DNA from: Diabrotica undecimpunctata
Taxonomy: Eukaryota; Arthropoda; Insecta; Coleoptera; Chrysomelidae
Direction: 5' to 3'
Length of the DNA: 64,000 nt
Assembly: GCF_040954645.1 (NCBI RefSeq)
Contig: NC_092812.1
Location: 5,067,001-5,131,000, forward strand
Positions within the stretch are counted from its first letter, which is position 1; every line of letters begins with the position of its first letter. Below are positions 48,888-59,229 of this stretch, piece by piece. The position numbers and the translations under genes were made by a program. The notes under the pieces were generated by a model. It searched no databases and was not told where the DNA came from. It was given only the letters and a program-made list of their open reading frames with translations.

Positions 48888-49730
48888 TCAATTACAGTAA
48901 CTGTTCAAAATGCCCTCTCTTTTCGCGAATACACAAGTCTGTCTACTCAACCAATTACGACACCTTCTATCAAAGTGTGGTGGAGCTCCATCGTGCATAA
49001 AAAATAAAGATCTTCCCTCGTTTAGCGTTAAATATTCTAATATCTCGAATAAGGAATTGTTTAAACAATTAAGATACATATCATCATTTAAATTTCCAGG
49101 TAGAATATGATAACCTATTAATTTGTTACCTAAAGTTGCTGCCCAAACATTAACTTTAAATGAGTGTTGGTAATATGATACCCTTTTGACTCGTGGATTC
49201 TCATCACACCAGTAGTGTGCATTATGGGAGTTACACATACCTTGTCGCGTAAAGGTAGCCTCGTCCGTAAAAATACTGCATTTTAAAAAATTTGGATCGT
49301 GGGCTGTCCTTTGTTGCAATGTTTCACAAAAATCCACTCTAACCGGTAGATCATCTGGCAAGAGCTCTTGGACTTGTCTGTAATGATAAGGATGTAATTG
49401 CTGTTCTTTCAGTATCCGTCAAGTACTTGAAGAAGAAGTATTTGTTTGTCTTGCTATATTCTTTACGCTAACTGTTGGATCTTGATCAAGTAAATTTCAA
49501 ATATTATTTTCTTTATTAATTGTTCTTGTTCTTGGTCTATCAGAATTTATTTTATTTGGTCTCACATTCCCAGTTTCTCGACAACGTTGTTCAACGGCTC
49601 TAAATCTTTTTTTGCTTGGTAAGTTTCTTCTAGGAACCTTTTCTGCATAACGTGTCACAGCTGCACTAGAACATCCTAAACATTCGCCTAAGGTTAATAA
49701 AATGTCAGTGTATTTAACATTTGAGTACAT
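48888..49730 (-). pseudogene. Mariner-like transposase with two nonsense codons and no third catalytic region
   Basis: ATG at 49730 starts a helix-turn-helix region (MYSNVKYTDILLTLGEC, then PSKKRF and CRETGNV). In-frame TGA codons occur at 49499-49497 and 49421-49419. The same frame continues through LHPYHYRQVQELLP, the first catalytic Asp (FTDEATFTRQG), HYWCDENPRV and NVWAATLGNKLIGYHILPG. It reaches the second Asp (FMHDGAPPHF) and ends soon after with a short unrelated tail at 48888. The segment with SPDLTP-DFFLWG, which holds the third acidic residue and is present in MLE-A, is missing. With only two of three catalytic residues it would be inactive even without the stops. Confidence 0.85.
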
Positions 49731-49934
49731 TTTGATTTGATTTTACAAATAACAATGTTTCGAAACTCTAATAATTGTTGATTTATCGTCATAACAATCA
49801 ATAAATGTCATATTTCCATGGCACACTTGGAGAAAATAGAGGTATACCTATTAGAACTTTATGATTTCTACCAGTATCAATTATTACTTCATAATTTTCA
49901 AATCAAAATATTCCGAAAACGGTACAGAGCATCG

Positions 49935-50313
49935 AGTTTTACCAAGAGTACCTTTTTCGTGTAAAATTGAATGATGTTTAAGTTTACTTGAAATTTTGAT
50001 TAATAATTATACTCTTAAAAAAGTTATATTGACTAATACTTAGTACGATCCGTGTAACTACAGTCCTCTATGAGAATCAGATATAAAAATTCATGGGATG
50101 TATCAGCTTCCAAAACATATTCGTATAAAATTTCATTACAATGTTGCTAGTAGTTTCCGCAAAATCGTAAAAAATGCGTAATTTTTTTTTCTTCGCCGCC
50201 CTGTATCTTGAAAACGGATGACGTTACAAAAATTTTTTACTAAGCAAACCCCAATTATATTTCAGTTTTGTACCTACCCTAGAGACGGGTTTATTTTTGT
50301 TTGAAACACCTTG
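49935..50313. repeat. Terminal inverted repeat, right (about 379 bp)
   Basis: The inverted partner of 48443-48825. The inner end reads AGTTTTACC at 49935 and the outer end GAAACACCTTG at 50313. Confidence 0.9.
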
Positions 50314-50315
50314 TA

Positions 50316-50949
50316 TATATTTTAGGTTTCAGTTTGATAACTTTAACCGCTGTGATAAATCAATTTTTATAGGATATAGGAGTTTATTTCCTTTGATTTC
50401 AAATGCTTCCGAAAACGTTTGTACTCTCTCAATGTAAAACGTAACATCACATTATTAAACTCTCACCCTCGGTGTGACTGTGATGACGTTATCTCCCTGA
50501 AAATAGCGAAAAATCTTCCAAAGGGACTTTCCCGCTTTTGTATTGAATTTAATATTTAATCAGGACGTCGTCCGTTTTAGTGTTCAATTCGAATCTGGAA
50601 CTGTTGGGGTTTTTGATACATGTAGTAAAGTGGTCATATCCGATGTTGTTATAAAACTGGACATCCAAACAATAACCCAGAGAACATTTTATATGTTATA
50701 TCAATAAAACAAGTATACAGAGGAAGATTTTTAAACTACTTTCTTGTGGCATGTCTGATATAAATTATTTTTCATATTATATAATTTAAAAAATCTCATT
50801 TTTTACTAACTAGTTTAATTTCTGTCTCGAATTGTTTCGTGTGTCTCGTATTCAATCGAATTTATTTAGTTTTTAACCAGATTTACGTTAATTTTAACAT
50901 ATTAGTTTAGCATTTGTACTGTAAGTATTAATATTTCCTATATTTTTTG
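50316..50949. other. AT-rich spacer with no recognised feature
   Basis: Nothing recognisable. It lies between the mariner-like element and the ORF1-like start of the next LINE. Confidence 0.4.
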
Positions 50950-53050
50950 ATAAATACTTAACCCTGGGATGTCCCCAAACGACATGTTAAGGAATATTCA
51001 CGTTAAAGATATTGTATTTTCTGGAGTTGATGATTGTAATAATCCTCCAAATGTTTTGAATTCCGATGATTATATTATTATTAATTCCAACATTAAATCT
51101 ATTATTAATGATGGCAATAAAAACTTGCCGTCTACAACTCACCAATATAAACAATAAAGTCAGGTTTTAAATAATTCCAATCAGTTTAGCAATGCTGATA
51201 CGAAACCGTATTTAATTTTTTTAATATCCTGACTTAAATTTAGGTCGTCTTCATCCCGTGAAGATAGAAGAAAAATGAAGTTCTCTCACGAATTATGATA
51301 AAAATATTACTGAAATTGTTAGTGTTGGCAGGAATTTAAAATTGCTCATATGTGAAAAAAAAAAAAAAAATAAATCAATATGTGAATCTTTTTGTATTTT
51401 ATAAAATAAATAAACTTACTTTTTCGAAAATTCCGTTATATAATTATTTTTCCAGAAAAACGTTCTAATTTGCCTTGTGCCGATCGGAGCCAGTCAGCGA
51501 TACACTAGAAATTCTTAGCCAGGTGCGCATGACTCCTATCGGAGTCAAAAATTCAAATCACATTTTATAAATAAATATAAAGTTTTTTTAAATAATTTAA
51601 TATTATTAATATTACTTCCCAGTCCTTTTATACTGGTTGGAGTCTTTAACGCCCATAATATTATGTGGGGATTAAAGAAAACATTTGGTAGAGGAAAAAC
51701 CATAGAGACCGTATTGAGTTGCAATAATACTTCTCTAATGAATAGTGGAGCCAGTACATATTTTAACATTGCCTCAAGAACTTACTTTTCTATCGATCTA
51801 AGCATGTGATCCCAAGTCTGCCGATTCACTCTCATGGTATACTTTAGATAGCTTATATGATAGTAACCACTTCCCGATAGTCATAACAAATAGCAATAAA
51901 AATATTTGCACCATTACTAAATGGAATATCGCTAAAGCGGACTGGAATAATTTTCAAACTAGCGCCGGAGATCATATTTTATTACTTCAACAATCTGAAG
52001 ATATAGACGAGGCAATAACTCTCTTTAATAACTGCATTATTATTTCTGCAGAAAATAATGTAAAAAAAATAACAATATGCCCCACTAAAAAAGCAGTAAT
52101 ATGCTGGAATTCAGAATCTTAACTAACTGTACGTCAATGCAAAACGGCCCTCAACAGATATCGAAAAAGAAGAACTCAAGAAAACCTGACCTATTTTAAA
52201 AAGCTAAGAGCCAAAGCGAAATATGTCCTTAAAAAAAGCGAAAAAGATTCCTGTCAGAATTTTGTTTCTACACTTACTAGTGATACTCCACCATCTAAAT
52301 TTTGGACAAAAATAAGACAAATGAAAGGTTATAAAACTCTTCCAAAAATTTCAGCAGTATCACTGAATGGAAAAGTTATAACAGATAACCAAACAATTGC
52401 TCAAATTATGGCTGAAAGATTTGCATGGAAATTCATGTCTGAAGTCGAACAGATTGAAAGTCCAAATGACCAGAATATACAAATTCCTCTTGCTCTAGAA
52501 ATTCATAGACACGATATTGACGCTATCAACCTTCCTTTTACACAAGAAGAATTAGCACTTGCACTATCCTCTGCTGAATCTTTATAACAAGATATGGCAT
52601 ACTCAGCAATTACCCAGAATGTGGCGCGAATCAATTATCATACCAATAAAAAAATCTGATCTACCCTCAAACCTAACAAAATCATACAGACCTATCTCTC
52701 TAAGCTGCTCATTATGTAAGCTGTTTGAGAAAATGATTAATTCAAGATTAACATGGTTTCTCGAGAAATATGCAATGATTGAAGCAGCGCAATCCGGTTT
52801 CAGACATCACCGTTCAACTTTTGCAAATTTAGTGCTATTACAAACAGAAATAGCTTCCGCTTTTTTAAATAAACAAGATCTGATTGCTACTGTCTTTGAT
52901 ATAGAAGGAGCTTTCGATACTATCTCGCGCCAAGTCATTCTTGAAAACCTTCGTCAGTACAAGATAACGGGAAATATTTACTCCTTCATTAAAAACTTTT
53001 TACAACAAAGAAAGTTCAAAGTAAAAACAAATGGGCAAATTTCGGTGACA
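50950..53050 (+). pseudogene. Second I-clade-like LINE: ORF1 piece, endonuclease, RT start
   Basis: A frame from ATG 50969 (62 codons) is followed in shifting frames by NADTKPYLIFLIS, RLHPVKIE and NITEIVSVGRNLK, which resemble the gag-like ORF1 of I-type LINEs. An endonuclease C-terminal half starts at about 51610 (FILVGVFNAHNIMWG, IETVLSCNNTSLMN, TYFNIASRTYFSIDLS); its N-terminus is missing. The pre-RT linker is at 52100-52320, and RT blocks follow from 52560 (WRESIIIPIKKSDLP, SYRPISLSCSLCKLFEK, AAQSGFRHHRST, FDIEGAFDTI). Sequence identity to the LINE at 25786-28777 is moderate, so it is a related subfamily. RT breaks off at about 53045 inside NGQIS, before the YADD block, where another element's sequence begins. 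Confidence 0.75.
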
Positions 53051-53138
53051 TTGTGTTTTCCGAAAACAAAAGAATTCGGGCCAGATTTGACCCAGTATAC
53101 CTTTAGTGACACTATTTTTTTTTTGACTGTTTTACATA

Positions 53139-55025
53139 ATGAACCATCGCAACAGACCTCTTACGCAGCAAGAACTTAAAGAAAAGGCTTTAAACGCTTA
53201 TATTAGTGACTATTCGTGTGATGAGAGCGAGTTAGCGATCATGAGAGTGATTCAGTGTTAGAGGAATTAGAAAAGGAGCAAGCTGAAAATGAGATTGTTC
53301 AAGAACAATCCGATACGATTGAAAAAGATGAAAAGGAAGAATTAGAGGTAGCAGGGTAGTATTTTTTTAAAAAGAATAAATACAAGTGGTCAAAAATACC
53401 TCCAGTCTGCGGAAAAACTCGAAAAGAAAACACAATCAGAACACGCATACCTGCGGTGATAGGTGATGCATACAGAAATAAACCAGCCGAACCAGTACAA
53501 TCATGGAATTTTATATTTGACGATCATATGCTAGATATTATAATAAAACATACAATTATAAAAATTACTGATTTGACAATGTCTTACGCTGATAGGGCCC
53601 CAAACTGTCAATTTACAAACCATGTAGAAAAAGCTAAAATGAAAGCCTTCATTGGTCTCCTTTTACTGTCTGGTGCTTTTAAATCAAATAATGAATAATG
53701 AATATGTAAGTCCTTTATAGGCGACAGATCTTACAGGTCGCGACATTTTTCGTGCCACTATGACACTAAAACGTTTTTATTTCTTATGCGCTGCTTTGCG
53801 CTTTGATAACAGTCTCACAAGAAATGAACGAATCTAGAAGGGCGATAAACTTGCCGCTATTTCAGAAATATTTAACCTTATGATTGCCAACTGTCAATCA
53901 AATTATGCTTGTAGTCAGTTGATGACTATTGATGAAATGCTAATGGGGTTTAGGGGAAGATTTCAATATAAAATGTATATGCCGAGTAAACCGAATAAAT
54001 ATGGCATAAAAATAGTGTGTTTGTCATATTATTTATTGAATGCGTTTATATATGCTGGAAAAGATGATTGTCCCAATTCGAAAAAATTATTCATTTCACA
54101 CTTAACGTTTTACAACTTGTACAGCCTATTGTAAACAGTTATTGAAATATCACGGCTGATAACTGGTTTTTATCAGTTGAATTGGCAAATGAATTAAAAA
54201 AATTTAGACTCACATATACTGAATTTTTGCCTAATAAAGACCGCCCCGCTTTTTCAACAATTTTTGGATTTACAAACGATCGTTTGTAAATCCAAACACT
54301 CCTATCATATGTGCCTAAAAAGCGTAAAGCTGTCATAATGCTCTCGTCACTACACCATACAGCTACAATCGAAAATAATGAAAAAAACTTGCCAAAATTA
54401 TAAATTGTTATAATTCAACAAAAGGAGGAGTTGACAGCTTGGATCAAAAGTGCTCCTGTTATAATGTAGGTCGAAGAAGTAGACGTTGGCCATTGACGAT
54501 ATTTTATGGAATGATAAATATTATGGTTGTAAATTCTCACGTTATCTATAACAGTGCTGTAGATACTAGAAAGACAATGGACAGGCGACAATTCATTATT
54601 TCTTTAGAAAGAGAACTTATCAAGGACCATCTTCAAATGAGGGCTGAAATAAGAAATATTCTAATTGACCTTCGAGGTATAATCTTCTTCTTCTTCTAAT
54701 GGCGCTACAACCCTTTGTGAGTCTTAGCCTGCTTAACAATGTTCTTCCATTCTGCCCTGTCGGATACTTTCCTTCGCCACTGCCTGATGTTCATGGTTTT
54801 AAGATCCCTCTCTAACCATCGCCGCATTGGGTTAGTCCAAAAATCTTCTTTGGCTTCGAGGTATAATAAGGCATTTTATTAAACTACCTGCAGAACAACT
54901 CAGACAAGATAATCCCCATGACAAGAAAAGACGGCGATGTCACATGTGTTCTAACGACAACAAACATCCAAAAATGGTAGGTACTCAAATGCTCAGTATG
55001 TACTAAGGGTATTTTTTGTAAGTAG
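53139..55025 (+). pseudogene. piggyBac transposase (broken, third copy)
   Basis: ATG 53139 opens NHRNRPLTQQELKEKALNA. A frameshift near 53230 leads into an acidic stretch (ESDSVLEELEKEQAE). Core segments follow in changing frames: SWNFIFDDHM, FIGLLLLSGAFKSNN, MTIDEMLMGFRGR (first Asp), then ADNWFLSVELANEL (second), LPNKDRPAF and YVPKKRKAV. GGVDSLDQ near 54430 carries the third Asp, and RRWPLTIFYGMIN with SHVIYN follows. After the RTE insertion the Cys-rich tail resumes with RRCHMCSND and SVCTKGIFC. All three catalytic Asp positions survive, but at least six breaks exclude function. The family resembles piggyBac-2 more than piggyBac-1 (shared SxVIYN and GGVD context). Confidence 0.8.
54684..54853 (-). 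mobile_element. 170-bp RTE LINE 3' end in piggyBac-3 (RTE-5)
   Basis: A perfect 14-bp duplication, CTTCGAGGTATAAT, flanks it at 54670-54683 and 54854-54867. On the minus strand it encodes only the last residues of a LINE polyprotein (RQWRRKVSDRAEWKNIV) and a GAAGAAGAAGAAG tail. The piggyBac frame is continuous across it once it is removed. Confidence 0.88.
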
Positions 55026-55039
55026 CCCAGTCTGGTTAA

Positions 55040-55989
55040 AAAAATCGCAGATATCTGAAGCTTTTAAGACATAGATGGGGTTACTAGATGACGAATAGAT
55101 GAAAAAGTACTCGTATTTTTACCCTGCGTTTTATGGTCACAATTTTAAACAATAATTTATGGTCACAATTCGATTTTTTCTCTATAAGTTTTTTCCCTTA
55201 TATTTTACATAAACAATATTTATATCATTTTTTTATATCAAAAATATCTTTATTTTCCCGTTTTTTAAATTAAAATTGATAAATAATTTATGGAGATATT
55301 TGCAAAAATGCAGTTTTTTGCACTAATTTATAAATTTTATTAATTTTTTTATTAACAAAATAAAATGTTATTTATACATTTTTTTCCCCCGATCGGTCAA
55401 ATAGTTTAAAAGTTTTTAATTTATTTATCCCTGAGGCTAGATATTTAAACTATTGAACTTGCTCTATTAATGATTCTAGACACATTTAGCAAATTTCATA
55501 GGATTCTTTAAGACTTGAACTATCTCAGAAGTTAAATTGCGTTTTCATCGAAATTATTTACAAAATAAATGTTTAAAAAAGGGGTGTGTTTTTTACTTAT
55601 AAACAATTGTAATAACTTCTATATTCTTCATGCTACAGACTTGTACGTACAACCATTGGATAGCTAGTAAAAAAACTCACATTTAAAAAAAAACCTTCTA
55701 TGATAAATAGGAACGAATTGTTAGAAATAACTTAGAAGTTAGGGTCTATTTTTTTAAAAATTATATCTCCATTGTTTATAAACATTAAGAAGTAAAATTT
55801 CACAAATTTTGAATGAAAATCTAAGCTTTATATTGAAACTTATAGCTATAAAATTCATCCAATTTTTCAAAACTTACAGCCCTTCGAAACGAAGGTACTT
55901 TCGAGGGAATGCATGTTATCTCCCTCATTCTGGGAATGTCTAGTAATCAAAAATGTATGTGTTATTTTAGGTATATTAAATTTATGCAC
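55040..55989. other. AT-rich stretch with no recognised feature
   Basis: Homopolymer-rich. TTATGGTCACAATT occurs twice (about 55130 and 55159, in slightly different contexts). No coding signal. Confidence 0.4.
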
Positions 55990-56345
55990 TGCGTATACAC
56001 GTATACATATACGTATACTGCGTATACATAGGCGAGTATAAACTTATTTTTGGTCTGTCCGGAACAATTATCCGAATAGAACACCACGTTGCTGTCATTT
56101 TCTGTGTCCTGTAAGTATTGAAAAAGGCATGTTCCAATTTCATTGGGACCACGATGAGCAATGCCATCATACCAAATAAAACAAATAAACATATTTTTGT
56201 TCTGTCTGGAACAATTATCCGAATACAATACCACGTTGCTGCCGTTTTGTATGTCCTATAGGTATTGAAAAAGACATGTTCCAATTTCATTGGGACCACG
56301 ATGAGCAATGCCCTCATACCAAATAAAACAATATCCCAGTCCTTC
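55990..56345 (-). pseudogene. S-D-x-C family relic with an internal duplication (copy 3)
   Basis: The minus strand reads CFIWYEGIAHRGPNEIGTC, LFQYLQD, a variable stretch and YSDNCSRQNKN. It then repeats the same module once more (CFIWYDGIAHRGPNEIGTC ... YSDNCSGQTKN). The YSDNC-x2-Q-x-KN motif is equivalent to SDTCGGQNRN and SDCCPGRNKN in the other two relics, and the RG-x-NEIGTCL stretch matches the region just before it in copy 1 (GSNEISIALMQW). Only this short section of the protein is present. A TATACG-rich stretch follows at 55990-56035. Confidence 0.65.
56045..56338. repeat. Tandem duplication, two 147-bp units
   Basis: 56045-56191 and 56192-56338 are about 90 per cent alike. 147 bp equals 49 codons, so the duplication keeps the reading frame of the relic it lies in. 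Confidence 0.88.
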
Positions 56346-57257
56346 TCTGATATCGAACATTGTGAAATTGAATGTAGAAAGTCGTGTAAAAAACACGCCT
56401 TTATTGGCAGCTGTTAATTTACACAGCTGTAACAGTGTTACCAACTTTAAGAACTGTAGGGAATTATGTGCAAATAATGCTCATAGCTTTGACTATGTGA
56501 AAAGAGTTTAAGTAAAATAAAGAATTATTTGCAAATAATCCTTCAGAGTTCATTAGTTTTTTTTTACCGATGACATAGAGCAGGGGTTACCAATTATATT
56601 CCCTGAGGGTCCGTTTCAAAAACCTACTACACTTTCGCGGTCCGGACACTCAGCACTAAACCAGGGAGTGGCGTAACCCCGGGGGGGAGGGGGTTACCAG
56701 AAACCCTCCAGTAGTTGTAACCTCCCCTCAGGAGATCATCCTGGTTACGTAGTTGAAATCAGGGGCATCTAATGTAGGCCACCTCGTTTAGGGGGATGGG
56801 GATATGAAATAAAGTCAAGGAAAAAGATCATTATAAGGCTGTTATATTGTTTTTTCTCCCGTCTTTGTTTAATAAATTTTTGCGGCATAATTTGAAAAAT
56901 TTGTATCTTGAACTTAATTTAATCATTTAATACTACTGTTTTTGGTTGTTTTCTTCTGCAACTAAAGTATTCAACAATTTTATGCAACATATCTAAATCT
57001 ATTTAAACATTTAAATGTTAGTAACAACTTATTTTAAATAACGTTTGTTTACTTTACAACTGCAGTTTTGTACATTTTACGGCGAATAAAAAAACAATAT
57101 AAGTATGGAAAAGCAAACTAATACCTCATTTTTTTGCCACTGTAAGTTAAATGCTTTCCTGGTACAGTAAATTAAATATAAATTGTGTATTGTTTTGATA
57201 TTACTATCAGTACATTTTAAACACAGCAGTATTGTAAATTATTACTGAAAATATTTT
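56346..57257. other. Spacer with a GC-richer patch, possibly hAT-derived
   Basis: 56580-56800 is distinctly GC-richer. It begins GAGCAGGGGTTACCAA, resembling hAT terminal repeats (CAGGGGTT...), and contains a run of eight G plus a second five-G run near 56679-56693. The opposite end was not identified. The rest is AT-rich. Confidence 0.35.
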
Positions 57258-58915
57258 CTTCTTTTTCTTCTTAGCCTTCTGTCGTTCATGTTTGGACATA
57301 GGCCTCTCCCAACTCCTTCCATCGGTCTCTATCCTGAGCAACATATTTCCAATTTCTTCCGGCTATTCTTTTAATATCATCAACCCATCTCATCTGTGGT
57401 CTTCCTCTTGGTGGTTTACTTTCGTAAGGTCTCCAATGTTGTATTGTAGTATTCCAACGTTGGTCTTTTGTCTAGCAGTGTGGCCCGCGAAGCTCCATTT
57501 AATTTCGGCAATTTTTGTTGCTATGTCCTCGACTTTTGTTTTAAATCTTACCCAGTCGTTCCTCTTTTTATCTAACAATCGTATACCTAACATTGCTCTT
57601 TCCATTGTTCTTTGTATTGTGGCTAGTTTACTCATGTTTGCCTTGGTTAGGGTCCAGGTTTGGCATCCATATGTCATGATAGGAAGGATGCATTGGTTGA
57701 ACACTTTGCTCCTCAAGTATTTGGGTATTTTGCGGTTCTTAAGTATTCAACTAAGTTTTCCAAATCCTGCCCATGCTAGTCTTGCTCTTCTAGTAATTTC
57801 CGCACTTTGGTTCTCTTTGTCAAGTCTCAGAATTTAGCCTAGGTAGATATATTCCTGGATTTGTTCTATCTTACTGCCATTTATAGTTATACGTCTGGGG
57901 TCATCTGATTTTGTCATTATTTTTGTTTCTTTCATATTCATTTTTAGGCTGGCGTATTGGGAGCTGGCTGCTAGTTCCTCCATCATAATTTGCAGTTCCT
58001 CGAATGTGCTCGCTATACTCACTATGTCGTTAGCGAATCTGAGGTGGTTTAACTTGTTGCCATTAACGTTAATACCATAGGTTGACCAATTTGTAGTTTT
58101 AAAGACGTCTTCTAGGGCTAGGTTGAAAAGTTTTGGCGATATTACGTCTCCTTGTCTCACTCCTCTCTTAATGGGGATGGGATTTGTATGTTCGTCTAGT
58201 TGTACTATCATAGTTGCATTTTCATATACCTATATTATGTATTAGGTACCTATATCTCGAATCTATTCTACAATTATTAATAGCTTGTTCTATGGCCTAC
58301 ATTTCGATACTATCAAACGCCTTTTCATAGTCGACGAAGGCAAGAAATACGGGTAGTTGGTATTCATTTGCCTTCTCTATCAATGTTCTCATTGTCAGCA
58401 GATGGTCTGATGTACTATATCCTTTGCGGAAGCCAGCCTGTTCAACCGGTTGGTAATTGTCCATTTTGTAGGTTAACCGGTTGTTAATAATTCTCATAAA
58501 TAGTTTGTATACTTGACTGAGCAACGATATAGGTCTATAATTCTGTAGATCACATTTGTCCCCTTTTTTGTGTAAGAGTATTACTAGACTCTTGGATCTT
58601 GCTATTATGGAGACATCTATTAAATAGCTCTGTTAGTACAGGGATTGTTAATGTCTTGCTTGTTTTCAAGAGCTCGGCAATTATACCGTCGTGTCCTGGA
58701 GCTTTATTATTTTTTAGCTCTTTTAAAGCTCTTTCTATTTTGAATCCCTTTATATTTATTAGTACTTCTGATCCCACGTTTTTTATTTTTCTTTTGACGT
58801 TCTCCTTTGTTGTTTCATTAGGCTGGCCTTGCGAGCTGTACAAGGATGTGCAGAAGTCTTCGACAATATTTGTTATTTTATATTTGTCCTTCTATTCCTT
58901 ATTGTTGGCGTCTTT
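57258..58915 (-). mobile_element. RTE-type LINE, 5'-truncated, with a mutated RT active site
   Basis: From 58915 down the minus strand come a linker end (LYSSQGQPNE), LKELKNNKAPGHDGI, QAGFRKGYSTSDH, AFVDYEKAFDSIE, GVRQGDVISPKLFNLALED and HLRFANDIVSIA. The catalytic FADD reads FAND (58026-58037), so the first Asp is Asn. Then follow LKMNMKETKIM, YIYLG, YGCQTWTLTKA and a C-terminus ending near 57300. The tail AAGAAGAAAAAGAAG is at 57258-57272. AATATTTT at 57250-57257 and 58916-58923 is a possible 8-bp target duplication. Several frameshifts are present. The RT wording differs from RTE-1, so this is another RTE lineage. Confidence 0.8.
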
Positions 58916-59229
58916 AATATTTTAAAAGTTAGAAATGTATACAACATGGTACCTACAAAATGGTAATTATCATGTTAACTTTTCTACATTAATATCAATG
59001 CAAGATGGATGTTTGTTTTAAGCTTTATAAATCTGAAAACTATTTTAATTAAACGCTCAGCAGAGAAGTACTCTTATTTAACATGTCGAGAAGAAGGAAA
59101 TATATAATAAGGCACATAACAAATTTTACATCAGTTTAATTAAATTCAAACTGAATGATTACAATAAGTATAAAAATAAAGGTAAAACTCCTTACATAAT
59201 TAAACTATTAATGAGAAAAATGACTCTTT
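58916..59229. other. AT-rich spacer
   Basis: No feature is recognised. It lies between the LINE and the hAT C-terminus and may include the hAT 3' end. Confidence 0.4.

Larger units (their letters stand above)
48443..50313 (-). mobile_element. Mariner-like transposon with about 380-bp terminal inverted repeats (MLE-C)
   Basis: TA dinucleotides at 48441-48442 and 50314-50315 flank the element, as expected for the Tc1/mariner (IS630) superfamily. The ends start CAGGGTGTTTC and, inverted, CAAGGTGTTTC. The inverted similarity extends inward for about 380 bp on each side (48443-48825 and 49935-50313), much longer than the roughly 30-bp repeats of ordinary mariners. A transposase frame lies on the minus strand between them. 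Total length is 1871 bp. The transposase is broken, but the intact ends mean the copy could in principle be moved by a relative. Confidence 0.9.
53091..55035 (+). mobile_element. piggyBac-type transposon (piggyBac-3), decayed, hosting an RTE fragment
   Basis: The transposase relic at 53139-55025 defines it. Tentative ends are TTGACCCAGTATAC at 53087-53100 and, inverted, TTAACCAGACTG at 55039-55028, which would make the right target site TTAA (55036-55039) and the left a mutated TTGA. The repeat match is weak, so these limits are a proposal. On the left it abuts the I-like LINE directly. A 170-bp RTE 3' end is inserted near its C-terminus. Confidence 0.7.

Noticed and set aside
57292..57837. 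181-codon plus-strand frame with membrane-like composition
   Set aside because: It is antisense to the LINE C-terminal region on the minus strand; its hydrophobicity is a by-product.
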